From NCBI GenBank assembly GCA_910592205.1, contig CAJVPJ010001341.1, positions 1 to 10,397 on the forward strand: DNA of 10,397 nucleotides. Reading direction: 5' to 3'. The notes beneath the pieces were generated by a model. The model saw nothing but the letters and a program-made list of their open reading frames with translations. It was not told where the DNA came from and ran no database searches. The DNA comes from Paraglomus occultum. Lineage: Eukaryota > Glomeromycota > Glomeromycetes > Paraglomerales > Paraglomeraceae. The position numbers were made by a program, and so were the translations under genes. Below are positions 1 to 7,594 of this stretch, one piece after another. Numbering within the stretch: the first letter of the stretch is position 1; each line of letters starts with the position of its first letter.

Positions 1-296
1 AAAGGAGATATAAAGCGATTTTGTCAGTGAATCAAAATTCCGTTCAAATTTGAACGGAAAACAGTCTAAGGGATAATAAATTGAGAGATAATTTTGTCAA
101 GTGATGACGTGTATTATTGTGAATGTGTGTTATTCTTTGCTTTATAAGAAGTTATAATGTAAAATGCACATTTGGTACAATAAATTTTATTCGTAATATA
201 AATATTGCAACTTGTGAATCATATCACTGAAAGTGAGTCATCTCATTAATTCGAGGAAAGACTATGCTTACGAAGTATTATAGCCGTCCGTCTACT
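1..296. other. AT-rich spacer without recognisable gene
   Basis: No convincing open frame, splice-bounded exon or transposon end was seen here. The only notable structure is the palindrome at 38-59, listed separately. The reading direction of the Helitron remnant to the right (minus strand) means its lost downstream helicase part would have lain in this direction, but no helicase motif is visible. Confidence 0.5.
38..59. repeat. perfect 22-bp palindrome
   Basis: The half-site TTCCGTTCAAA is followed immediately by its exact reverse complement TTTGAACGGAA, with no spacer. The symmetry stops at 37/60. It may be a protein-binding site or the remains of a transposon end. It is not followed by the CTRR tail expected of a Helitron 3' hairpin on the minus strand. 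Confidence 0.7.
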
Positions 297-1260
297 TCAA
301 AAATGGCCTTGAGACAATAAATAGATTAAAGTGCTTATGGAGGTGGAGAAGGATATTTTCTTGATAGTCTTAATCGTAGTGGGAAGTAGAGGTATTGAGG
401 TAATGATTATATGAAGGCGATATGAGTTGAGACGTGATATACTTGTTGGAATTGTATCGCCATTATGAGTAATGCGCAATATTTTCGTAAACGTTCCCAT
501 CGACTTTCTGCCGTTGACAATGTGACAAGCAGAGTCGGAAGCCCATACTCAGCCACCATTGCATTTGCATGAAGCTCTTTCTGATGAAAATAAGTATCAC
601 CCGCGCGAACAAAGCTTGGAAGTGGGTCGGTTATTTTTCATTAATAATTAAACCATTATATATGCACCTTGGCGTAACATTTCAGAAGCAGATGGATGTC
701 TATAATTCCTATTAGTGCTGCGTTGACGTAGTAAGCGCTGGCGGTTTTGAAAATAACTTCATACGGGCCATGTAGGGTGTAATCTAATCCGTGGATCATA
801 TCCTAATAATCTTTTTTTTATATATTTTCCGTATCTCTCGGCCCTGGTTTCCGAATTATTAACGCCTTGATTAAAATGTCCATTTTCACGTCAGGGAACA
901 GATCCAAAAACGCTAGTGGTTCTAATTCCGGATCCGAGAAAAAAATGGGTATTTTTTTATTATCTAGATCCAAGAGGAATCCAATTGCTAAACGGGTATA
1001 ATGCGAATCCTCATTATGGATTTCAGCTGGAAAATCGAATGGTGGAATAATGGCCTTACTACGTGTAATTGGTTGAGTGTCTGTATCAGTGTGCATTGCA
1101 ACAGGCCAGGCAGGCGCGTTTAGTTCTGTTCTTTCTCGTATGGTAGAAGCGATAGAATGATATGCACGTAGATATAGATTATATTCTTTGCAACCATTCA
1201 CAGACTGCTACCAACGATTTTTGGGTAGTTCGAGATTAACTTCGTCGTTTTCGAGAAACG
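297..1260 (-). pseudogene. Helitron Rep/helicase protein, N-terminal fragment, frameshifted
   Basis: Seen in sequence: read on the minus strand, four successive frames join into one Helitron-like protein. Frame 1 (about 1257 to 885) has FLENDEVNLELPKNRW, a TAG stop near 1211, then ELNAPAWPVAMH and PELEPLAFLDLFPD. Frame 2 (881 to about 660) continues GHFNQGVNNSETRAERYG and KRLLGYDPRIRL, with a TGA at 761-759. Frame 3 (638 to about 480) has AEYGLPTLLVTLSTAESRW, the counterpart of the LPTFFLTLTC block of the Helitron_like_N domain. Frame 4 (about 482 to 297) has ILRITHNGDTIPTS. Known: Helitron proteins join an HUH rolling-circle Rep to a Pif1-type helicase. The HUH pair and helicase motifs are not visible, so this is a 5' fragment. 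At least three frameshifts and two stops make it dead. Family assignment is from remembered motifs; the exact edges are uncertain. Confidence 0.65.
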
Positions 1261-2202
1261 CACCGAGCATACCAGAGTACAGATATAAAGCTCGATAAGT
1301 AATTCATTATACCCCTTATTGAACGATATTCACCAAATGAAGAAGGCTTGCCAGTACGCCCAAGGCTCGAATGGAGAAAGACAGGAGAAAGATAATTCTT
1401 TTCCCATAAGTACGGCAAGACTTTGATTTTGTTCATTAACATTTTCAGCAGTATGGACCAGAGCATTATCATCTTGAAACCAATAGCCTCTGCAATTAAA
1501 TTCTTCCTTTACCAAAGGGTTTCAAGTATTTGTATGTAGTTAAACCTATTCATTTTACCATCTACTTTTACTAATGGCTTTACCGGAAAAGCACACCCAC
1601 ATCATTAATCCACCACCTCCAAATTTTGCTGTTGGGACCAAATTTTCAATATTAGATCTGGTACCAGGAGTTCTCCAACCACGACCTGGACCATCATTTT
1701 TAAATATTGTGAATCCTGCTTTCATCACTCCATATGACAGATCGCCATTTTGCGAACAGTCCAATCTAGCCCACCGCACAACTGCGCCACCTTCTAGTAC
1801 ACCATCTCAGATGTTGTTCTCTTTTGCCGATCATTTAGGAGAGTTTTGCGAGCTGGTTATACGAGAAAAATCTACATTTTGTGCAAATTACTCGTAATAG
1901 TTTTTGTGCGAACTTCATATTAGTTTTTTCAACATTTTTTTTTAAATTTCTTCAGCTGATTTCTTATTATTATCTTTAACAATAGTCTTTAGAATTTTTT
2001 TGACTTCAGTTAGTCAATAATTTTGGACGGCCAGATCGGGGACGAGTCGCAAAGGTCAACTCCGTTAGGTACTTATCAATAGTAATAGTACGAGTGACAG
2101 TTGTTTTATAAACTTTGAGCATCTACTAATTTTTGGTACTGATTGCTTATTTTCGTAAAGGCCAATAATTTCAACGCGTTGACTTTCAGTTAAAGGACAC
2201 AT
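1236..2202 (-). pseudogene. Tc1-family transposase pseudogene
   Basis: The start is the ATG at 2202-2200, opening MCPLTESQRVEIIGLYENK, a typical Tc1 N-terminal HTH start. RPRSGRPKLLT at 2044-2012 is the conserved linker motif between the two HTH modules. VIWSDESR near 1745-1720 holds the first catalytic Asp, but single-base shifts put it out of frame with the following FTIFKNDGPGRGWRTPG. GGGGLMMWVCFSG follows, then FQDDNALVHTAENV near 1480-1440 with the second catalytic Asp. The region that should carry PDLNPIE is scrambled and the third catalytic residue (Glu) cannot be placed. The span of about 320 codons is close to the usual 340 residues, so most of the gene survives but with many frameshifts and stops. 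Open frames on the opposite strand here are shadows. Confidence 0.85.
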
Positions 2203-2346
2203 ATTAACATCAAAAGATTAGAAGTGCTTACGGATTTATTTATATATTCTGATGTGTGTTTACAAACAACACGAAAATTGTATATGCGTTTGTTCAAAAC
2301 CAAAACAAAGTTATATTGAAATTATTATGCGTAATTAAAATTTTTT

Positions 2347-2374
2347 GATGTGCAAGACTTTTGTCCGGGTAGTG
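2347..2374 (-). repeat. Tc1 terminal inverted repeat (right end)
   Basis: The outer sequence CACTACCCGGACAAAAGTCT is characteristic of Tc1-like ends and abuts TA at 2375-2376. Its distance to the transposase ATG at 2202 (about 170 bases) is normal for the family. The partner repeat is not present in the window. Confidence 0.75.
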
Positions 2375-2485
2375 TATGTTGAAATTTTGCAGAAATGTAG
2401 CCAATACAAGCGCAAACTACGGCTAAAGTTTCTGATGTTTCGTTACGGAATTATGCATGATCAACGAAAATTTTAATGGGTGGGA

Positions 2486-2513
2486 GGAGACTTTTGGTCA
2501 CCCACTTACACTG
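2486..2513 (-). repeat. solo Tc1/mariner-like terminal repeat of a second element
   Basis: On the minus strand this reads CAGTGTAAGTGGGTGACCAA then AAGTCTCC, next to TA at 2514-2515. It shares the core of the neighbouring Tc1 end (a GAC/GGAC step followed by AAAAGTCT) but differs outside it, so it is a related and not identical family. No partner end is seen. The 110 bases between it and the first Tc1 end contain no recognisable protein. Confidence 0.45.
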
Positions 2514-2515
2514 TA

Positions 2516-2906
2516 GTATGTAGTACTAGAAAAGAAATTTAACGTAACACATTAGGAGTTCGATCTTACAATTATGGAGTTGACTGCAATTTGCACACAC
2601 GTACTGAATATTTGAACATACAATTTCTAAACAGGTAATCTTATTACAGACTTAATTAGCAATTAGCTTTGGACACGGCAAATATATGAAAGTAAACATT
2701 TCTTATTTAGTATATATTAAAACATGCTTTATATTGTTACAAAATAATATTTATTACAATTGAAATTGAACAAACAATCACTATGCGACCTATAGTAAAC
2801 CTTCGTTTGATATTATATAAATACGTAAATGTCAATGTCACTAGTTATAATGTTACATTTATTCTACACTCGCATTACCAATGCTATTTTCCAAACGCTA
2901 TTCATT
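2516..2906. other. spacer and probable 3' flank of the TPR gene
   Basis: No gene is visible. The part next to 2906 should hold the 3' untranslated region of the minus-strand TPR gene. The short plus-strand open frame from 2783 lies partly over the end of that gene and shows no family resemblance. Confidence 0.5.
2750..2755 (-). promoter_or_regulatory. possible polyadenylation signal AATAAA
   Basis: An exact AATAAA hexamer on the minus strand lies about 150 bases downstream of the TPR gene stop codon, within an AT-rich stretch. Such hexamers are frequent by chance in this base composition, so this is only a candidate. Confidence 0.3.
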
Positions 2907-5900
2907 CTATTGTCCGTTCAGATGCATCACAACCTTTCGCCTTATATCCAATGTCCAAACTTGATCCGGTTCGAGTTTTAACGATGCGTTGAGATCCTTT
3001 AATGCACTATCATATTGACTAAGCTTGTAATAAACAAAACCCCTTCGACTCAACGCGGATGCGTTGGTCGGGCCAAGATCCAACGACTTTGTGAAATCGC
3101 TCAATGCTCTGTCGTATTGATTGAGCTTGCAACAGACATCTCCTCTTACCATATATGCCCATCCATTAGGTTTTATCAGCAAACACTTATTCAAATCTTT
3201 CCACGCGTTATCATATTGTTCAAGCCAGCAATAAACGGATCCCCGACATCTCAATGCCCAAGTATCGGTCGGTTTGATGGACAGGCATTTATCAAAATCG
3301 CTCAGCGCCTCTTTATACTCTGACATCATGTAATAGACCTCACCTCTGCCCCTCAATGCTCTCGTGTCGTTTGGACGTATATCCAACGATTTGGTGAAAT
3401 CGTTCAACGCATTGTCATGTTCATCGAGCACACGATAGACTTCCCCTCTTCGCTTCAACGCGCAAGCATTATTTGGTTCAAGCTCCAATAATTGGTCGAG
3501 ATCCTTCAATGCATTGTCATATTGATCAAGTCTGTAATAAACAAGACTCCTTCGACTCAACGCAAATGTGTTACTTTGACGTATACTCAAAGATTTCGTA
3601 AAATCGTCCAACGCATTGTCATATTGCTTGAGCGCGCGGTAGACTTCTCCTCTTTGCTTTAGCGTCAAAGCATCATTCGGTTCGATTTCCAATGACGTAT
3701 TGAAATCCTTTAACGCATTGTCATATTCACCAAGTTTGTAATAAACAAGCCCTCTCTTCCTCAACGCCGATTTGTTGGTCGGACAAAGATCCAACGACTT
3801 GTTGTAATCACTCAATGCGCTGTCGTATTGGTTGAGCTTACAATACACATCTCCCCTTATCGCGTGTACCCATTTATTATCATGATTACGATTTACGTCC
3901 AAACATTTATTGAGATCGCTTAATGCGTTATCATATTGCTTGAGCCAGTAATAAACGGATCCTCTGCAACTTAATGACCAGGCATCGTTTGGTTCAATGG
4001 ACAACGACTTGTCAAGATCGCTCAGCGCATTTTCATACTTGCCCATTTTACGATAGACCTCACCTCTTCTACTCAATGCCCTCGTGTCGTTTGGACATAT
4101 ATCCAACGATTTCGTAAAATCGTCCAGTGCGTCGTCGTATTTCTCAAGCATCCGATAGACTTCCCCTCTTTGCTTCAGCGTCCAAACATTGTTCGGTTCA
4201 AGTTCCAATAATTTGTTGAGATCGTTTAATGCATGGTCATATCGATGAAGTCTGTAATAAACACGACTCCTTCGACTCAACCCGAATGCGTTATTTGGAC
4301 ACGTACTCAACAATTTCGTAAAATCGTCCAACGCATTGTCATATTTCTTGAGCGCTCGGTAGACTTCCCCTCTCTGCTTCAGTGCCAAAGCATCATTTGG
4401 TTCGAGCTCTAATGATTTGTTAAAATCGAGCAGCGCATTATCGTATTGGCCAAGTTTGTAATAAACAAATCCTCTTTTCCTCAACACAGATGCGTTGGTT
4501 GGACTAGCATCTAACGACTTGTTGTAATCTCTCAATGCGTTGTTGTAATCGTTGAGCTTGCAATAAACATCTCCCCTTGTCACGTGTACCATTCCGTTAC
4601 TATTACCATAACCAGGGTTTATCCTCAAACACTGATTGAGATCGCTCAATGCGTTATCGTATTGTTTGAGCCCGTAATAAACGTATCCTCTGCAACCCAA
4701 TGCGCAAGCATTGCGAGGCTCAACGGACAAATACTTGTCAAGATCGCTCAGCGCCTCTTCATACTTGTCCATTTTACAATAGCCCTCACCCCTTTTACAC
4801 AATGTCCATGCGTCGTCCGGAGATATATCCAACAATTTCGTGAAATCGTCCATCGCATTGTCATATTTCTCTAACGTCCAATAAATCTCTCCTCTTTGCT
4901 TCAACGCCCAAGCATCATTCGGTTCAAGCTCCAATGACTTGTTCAAATCAAGCAACGCATCGTCATATTGATCAAGCTTGTAATGGACGTACCCTCTCAT
5001 CTTCAATGCGAACGTGTCTTGTGGTTCAAGCGCCAAAGATTTGTTGAAATCATGCAGTGCCATGTCATACTCTTCAAGCATACGATAAGCATCTCCCCTT
5101 TTCTTCCATGCAAATGCGTCGTCGGGTTCGATCTCCAACGATCGATTGAAATCATCAATAGCATTATGAAGCCATGTAAGTCCACAGTAAGCTTCTCCCC
5201 GTTTACTCCATGCAAACGCATCATTAGGGTCGATCGCTATCGATCTAGTGAAATCGTTAAGAGCAATAGAAAAATCTTCAAGCGCACAGAAAACCTCTCC
5301 CCTTTTACTTAACGTCCATGCGTCGGCATGTTCGATAGCCAGTGATTTGTTGAGATCAGCTAGAGCAGCACGATGCTGCTTAATATTAAAATAGACGGCG
5401 CCTCTTGTTCTCAACACCCATGCATTCTTACGTTTGAGTTTCAGTGACTTTGTAAGATCAACTAACGCATCTTCATACCGCTCAAGCCAATAATAGAGAT
5501 GTCCTCTTTTGCTCAAAGCCCATACTTGATTCGGTCTAATCTTCAATGAACTATCAAAGTTCTTCAATGCTTCATCATATCTATCAAGACTATAATAAAC
5601 ATCTCCCCTCCGACTCAATGTCCAAGCATGATTGGGTTCAATCTCTAATGACTTGTCAAAATCTTCTAGTGCGTTATCATAGTCATGAAGCAAACGATAG
5701 ACTTCACCCCGTTTTCTCAGCGCCCAAGCATCATTCGGATCAATCTCTAACACTTTACTGAAATCATTCAATGCCTTGGTATACTGTTTCAGCTTGCAAT
5801 AAATAGTACCTCTTGCTCTAAAAGTACAGGCGTTGTTTGGTTCGATCTCCGTCACTTTTTCAAAATCGCTCAGTGCCCGATCGTAGTTCTTGAGCGTACC

Positions 5901-6158
5901 GTAGACATGTCCCCTTCTGCTTAACAGCCACGCTTTAATCCGACGATGTTTAATGTTTGTCGACACAACTTCACCATAGCCGTTCTCGCCTAATATATTA
6001 CTGACGGTTGTTTGATCGATGTTCAAGTCATTATACATAGCATTGAAATGAGCCGCAATCTCAACATGAGTATATAGCACGTTAGCGTTGTGAAAGGCAC
6101 AGATTGCACGTTTAAGTGAGTCGCTGATAGGCGCTCGCTTTTCTGGTTTCTTGAACAT
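2907..6158 (-). CDS. giant TPR-repeat protein with N-terminal CENP-B/pogo-type HTH
   Basis: Intact intronless frame of 1083 residues from ATG 6158-6156. Residues about 8-58 (ISDSLKRAICAFHNANVLYT, EIAAHFN, LNIDQTTVSNIL) resemble the first HTH of CENP-B and pogo/Tigger transposases, a DNA-binding fold. From residue 76, 29 full 34-residue TPRs follow, then a 17-residue half repeat (1067-1083). Typical units read RGEVYRALKQYDNALDDFTK with Gly8, Tyr11, Ala20 and Pro32 kept, so the solenoid is expected to fold. Repeats 8-14, 15-21 and 22-28 are copies of a seven-TPR block. TPR arrays bind peptides and scaffold complexes; the ligand here is unknown. No signal peptide or membrane segment is visible, so a cytosolic or nuclear site is likely. 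Three upstream ATGs open short uORFs, one overlapping the start. It is the only clearly intact gene here. Alternative: the HTH could be a fortuitous helical leader. Confidence 0.9.
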   Translation of the reverse strand: MFKKPEKRAPISDSLKRAICAFHNANVLYTHVEIAAHFNAMYNDLNIDQTTVSNILGENGYGEVVSTNIKHRRIKAWLLSRRGHVYGTLKNYDRALSDFEKVTEIEPNNACTFRARGTIYCKLKQYTKALNDFSKVLEIDPNDAWALRKRGEVYRLLHDYDNALEDFDKSLEIEPNHAWTLSRRGDVYYSLDRYDEALKNFDSSLKIRPNQVWALSKRGHLYYWLERYEDALVDLTKSLKLKRKNAWVLRTRGAVYFNIKQHRAALADLNKSLAIEHADAWTLSKRGEVFCALEDFSIALNDFTRSIAIDPNDAFAWSKRGEAYCGLTWLHNAIDDFNRSLEIEPDDAFAWKKRGDAYRMLEEYDMALHDFNKSLALEPQDTFALKMRGYVHYKLDQYDDALLDLNKSLELEPNDAWALKQRGEIYWTLEKYDNAMDDFTKLLDISPDDAWTLCKRGEGYCKMDKYEEALSDLDKYLSVEPRNACALGCRGYVYYGLKQYDNALSDLNQCLRINPGYGNSNGMVHVTRGDVYCKLNDYNNALRDYNKSLDASPTNASVLRKRGFVYYKLGQYDNALLDFNKSLELEPNDALALKQRGEVYRALKKYDNALDDFTKLLSTCPNNAFGLSRRSRVYYRLHRYDHALNDLNKLLELEPNNVWTLKQRGEVYRMLEKYDDALDDFTKSLDICPNDTRALSRRGEVYRKMGKYENALSDLDKSLSIEPNDAWSLSCRGSVYYWLKQYDNALSDLNKCLDVNRNHDNKWVHAIRGDVYCKLNQYDSALSDYNKSLDLCPTNKSALRKRGLVYYKLGEYDNALKDFNTSLEIEPNDALTLKQRGEVYRALKQYDNALDDFTKSLSIRQSNTFALSRRSLVYYRLDQYDNALKDLDQLLELEPNNACALKRRGEVYRVLDEHDNALNDFTKSLDIRPNDTRALRGRGEVYYMMSEYKEALSDFDKCLSIKPTDTWALRCRGSVYCWLEQYDNAWKDLNKCLLIKPNGWAYMVRGDVCCKLNQYDRALSDFTKSLDLGPTNASALSRRGFVYYKLSQYDSALKDLNASLKLEPDQVWTLDIRRKVVMHLNGQ
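3063..5219 (-). repeat. three tandem copies of a seven-TPR coding module
   Basis: Module A is residues 314-555 (5219-4494), module B 556-795 (4493-3774), module C 796-1032 (3773-3063); repeat 29 (1033-1066) begins a fourth. Position-by-position identity is clear: repeats 16 and 23 both begin AL(A/T)LKQRGEVYRALK, repeats 17 and 24 both have LSRRSxVYYRL, and repeats 14, 21 and 28 share RGDVxCKLN. B and C are most alike and A most diverged, suggesting successive unequal duplication. Each module ends with a TPR of irregular length just before the RGDV repeat. Confidence 0.85.
5934..6158 (-). other. CENP-B N-terminal-like HTH domain of the TPR protein
   Basis: Residues 1-75 precede the first TPR. 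The pattern basic leader, LKRAICAF, EIAAHFNAMY, IDQTTVSNIL and a basic tail (HRRIK) fits the helix-turn-helix that pogo/Tigger transposases and CENP-B use to bind DNA, where IDxxTVSxIL is the recognition helix. No DDE catalytic region follows; the TPRs begin at once. The assignment is by motif memory and needs a profile search. Confidence 0.55.
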
Positions 6159-6183
6159 TTTGTTTTATCATAGTAGCATGCAT
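6112..6183 (-). promoter_or_regulatory. upstream ORF overlapping the TPR gene start
   Basis: The minus strand carries ATG at 6183-6181 opening a 23-codon frame that passes out of frame through the TPR start codon and stops at 6114-6112; a second in-frame ATG lies at 6171-6169. A separate ATG at 6179-6177 is in the TPR frame but hits TGA after three codons. If these lie in the transcript, they could reduce translation of the main frame. The transcript start is unknown. Confidence 0.3.
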
Positions 6184-6203
6184 ACAAACACATTATCATG
6201 CTA
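6174..6203. repeat. short inverted repeat in the TPR gene 5' flank
   Basis: TAGCATG at 6174-6180 and its exact complement CATGCTA at 6197-6203 enclose 16 bases, 16 to 45 bases upstream of the TPR start codon. It could form a weak leader hairpin or be a factor-binding site. It may also be chance. Confidence 0.35.
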
Positions 6204-6280
6204 GATTGAACACTTTTTCTTATATCGAATTCGATGTGATTAAAAAGGAAAAATTATAATAACTGCTATGATATCTAGTC

Positions 6281-6592
6281 TTATTGGATAGGTGATAATA
6301 TGTGTGACAAGAATGTGTACGTGTAACGATTAATGACGCAAGGTAATCTTACAAATAAGGGCAAACTATAACTGTGGGCAAGGCTGCGTCTTGTCTGTAT
6401 AAAGGATGACTCGATACAATAAGGTAATATCGCATATTCATTTGATCCATCATTCATAAACACATTATCCGTCCCGAGATAAGATGAATTAAGTTTAGAT
6501 TGGTGCCTTTGCACAATTAGTTGCAATAACTGCGCAAATTCGTGGCTTGTATAATGTGTCAGGTGACCATCGTGCAAGACGATTATGGGAAA
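6281..6592 (-). pseudogene. possible pogo/Tigger DDE_1 transposase remnant
   Basis: An open stretch on the minus strand begins after a TGA near 6608 and runs to 6281. It opens NDFPIIVLHDGHLTHYTSHE. In DDE_1 transposases the second catalytic Asp sits in a beta strand followed by DGHxSH and a helix, for example a pattern like PVLLLLDGHxSHxT, which this matches (Asp codon 6571-6569). Past EFAQLLQ the similarity fades and the expected cysteine-proline and HLLQPLD blocks are not in frame. The only apparent starts are non-ATG, so this is not an independent gene. It could be a chance match over about 20 residues. Confidence 0.35.
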
Positions 6593-6609
6593 ATCGTTTC
6601 CCTTTCATG

Positions 6610-7440
6610 TATTAGTTGAATTGCATTAAATTTTCCGCATGTCATCTCTTTATATGAACAATGCAATTATTTTATTTCGAATGCCCCAATCGAGAAAGAA
6701 GAAACCTTGCGGACGTAAAGTACTTAAGCAATATCAGAGATAACTTGAAAACCCCTCAGTTATTCATTTAGATAATGTTGAGGGGGAAAATACTATAAAA
6801 GAACATTATAGCCCAACCAGAAAATGTACGTTGTGGGTATTTATAATGTCTTTCACTTAGTTTGATGCGGATTAGATGTCGTTAATTCGACCAATGATTC
6901 CGAAACGAATTATTGTATGAATTCCTATTACTGTCGTAACATTGCAAGGACGATAGAGCTTTCAATATTATCGGACAAGGGAGTATACTGATGCAAGAGT
7001 GCTTTAAAACATGTTTTACTAAAAGGTATTGTTCTTGCAAACTCAAACTACAATTATGTAAAAGGTCTTAAATTATGTGGACACAACAAGTAATGTATTT
7101 TTCGAATAACATTTATAGACCGTTTCATTAAGAGTATATACCTTTACATAGTTGATTTTGCAGAAAAAAATACTATTCTACGTGCAATGTAATTTAATGT
7201 AAGAAAATACCATTTATTACAAATTTTCTGGAAAACTGGACAATATGTGCAGACAATGACGGGTATTACTCCGAATAAATACAAACTCAGCATTTGTTGT
7301 ACAATTGGGGTGAAACAATGACAATTACGGCGTTATGAGGTCGTCGGTCGTTTTTGTCGCATTGAACGACCCTCTATTGAGACTCCCAGTGTAGCTTATT
7401 AACGATGAATAAGCGATAAAACTTGTAATAGCAGCCAATT
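6610..7440. other. AT-rich spacer without recognisable gene
   Basis: No coding region is supported. Two small inverted repeats are present: CCCCTCA/TGAGGGG at 6752-6758 and 6779-6785 (20-base loop), and GGTCGTT/AACGACC at 7346-7352 and 7365-7371 (12-base loop). Neither is flanked by a gene or a T-run that would give it a clear role. Confidence 0.5.
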
Positions 7441-7443
7441 ACA

Positions 7444-7514
7444 GTAAGTATCAGATAAATATTGTAGATTACAGTTATATTGCACAATCAATAACATTTG
7501 ATTTGTTATTGTAG
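7444..7514 (+). other. candidate spliceosomal intron
   Basis: GTAAGT at 7444 pairs with TTGTTATTGTAG ending at 7514, giving a 71-base intron of the short length common in fungi. The sequence before it has early stops in all frames, so any upstream exon would be noncoding or very short. Confidence 0.3.
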
Positions 7515-7594
7515 ATAAAAACATCAACTGAAGAAATACAATATAAGACGGATATTGAATCTAGCAACTACGATGATGCTGAATACATTTTACC

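Larger units (their letters stand above)
1236..2374 (-). mobile_element. Tc1-type transposon, right end intact, left end missing
   Basis: The right end reads, on the minus strand, CACTACCCGGACAAAAGTCT and onward, directly next to a TA dinucleotide at 2375-2376, as expected for Tc1/mariner insertion at TA. A decayed transposase gene fills 2202-1236. No matching left inverted repeat is found to the left; the transposase tail instead runs into Helitron-like sequence around 1230-1260. The element is therefore a truncated, non-autonomous remnant. Confidence 0.75.

Noticed and set aside
38-59. Palindrome as the 3' hairpin of the Helitron
   Set aside because: Helitron 3' hairpins are followed within about 10 bases by CTRR; on the minus strand no such tail follows, and the helicase region that should come before it is absent.
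1574-1897. 107-codon plus-strand open frame
   Set aside because: It is the complement of the Tc1 transposase catalytic region, whose motifs read on the minus strand.
2783-2992. 69-codon plus-strand open frame
   Set aside because: It overlaps the 3' end of the TPR gene on the other strand and shows no recognisable domain.
3470-3490. GGTTCAAGCTCC-type strings resembling a tRNA T-arm
   Set aside because: They recur at the same position of many TPR codon repeats (ELEPN in complement) and no cloverleaf can be formed around them.
3015-5761. Several antisense open frames opposite the TPR gene (for example 4968-5312, 4584-4874, 3015-3323 plus; 5003-5224 minus in another frame)
   Set aside because: They echo the repeat structure of the TPR gene in other frames and have no independent family signature.
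2961-5933. Regular ~102-bp repeats that could be taken for a CRISPR or satellite array
   Set aside because: The period equals 34 codons, the frame stays open throughout, and the repeats translate to canonical TPRs.
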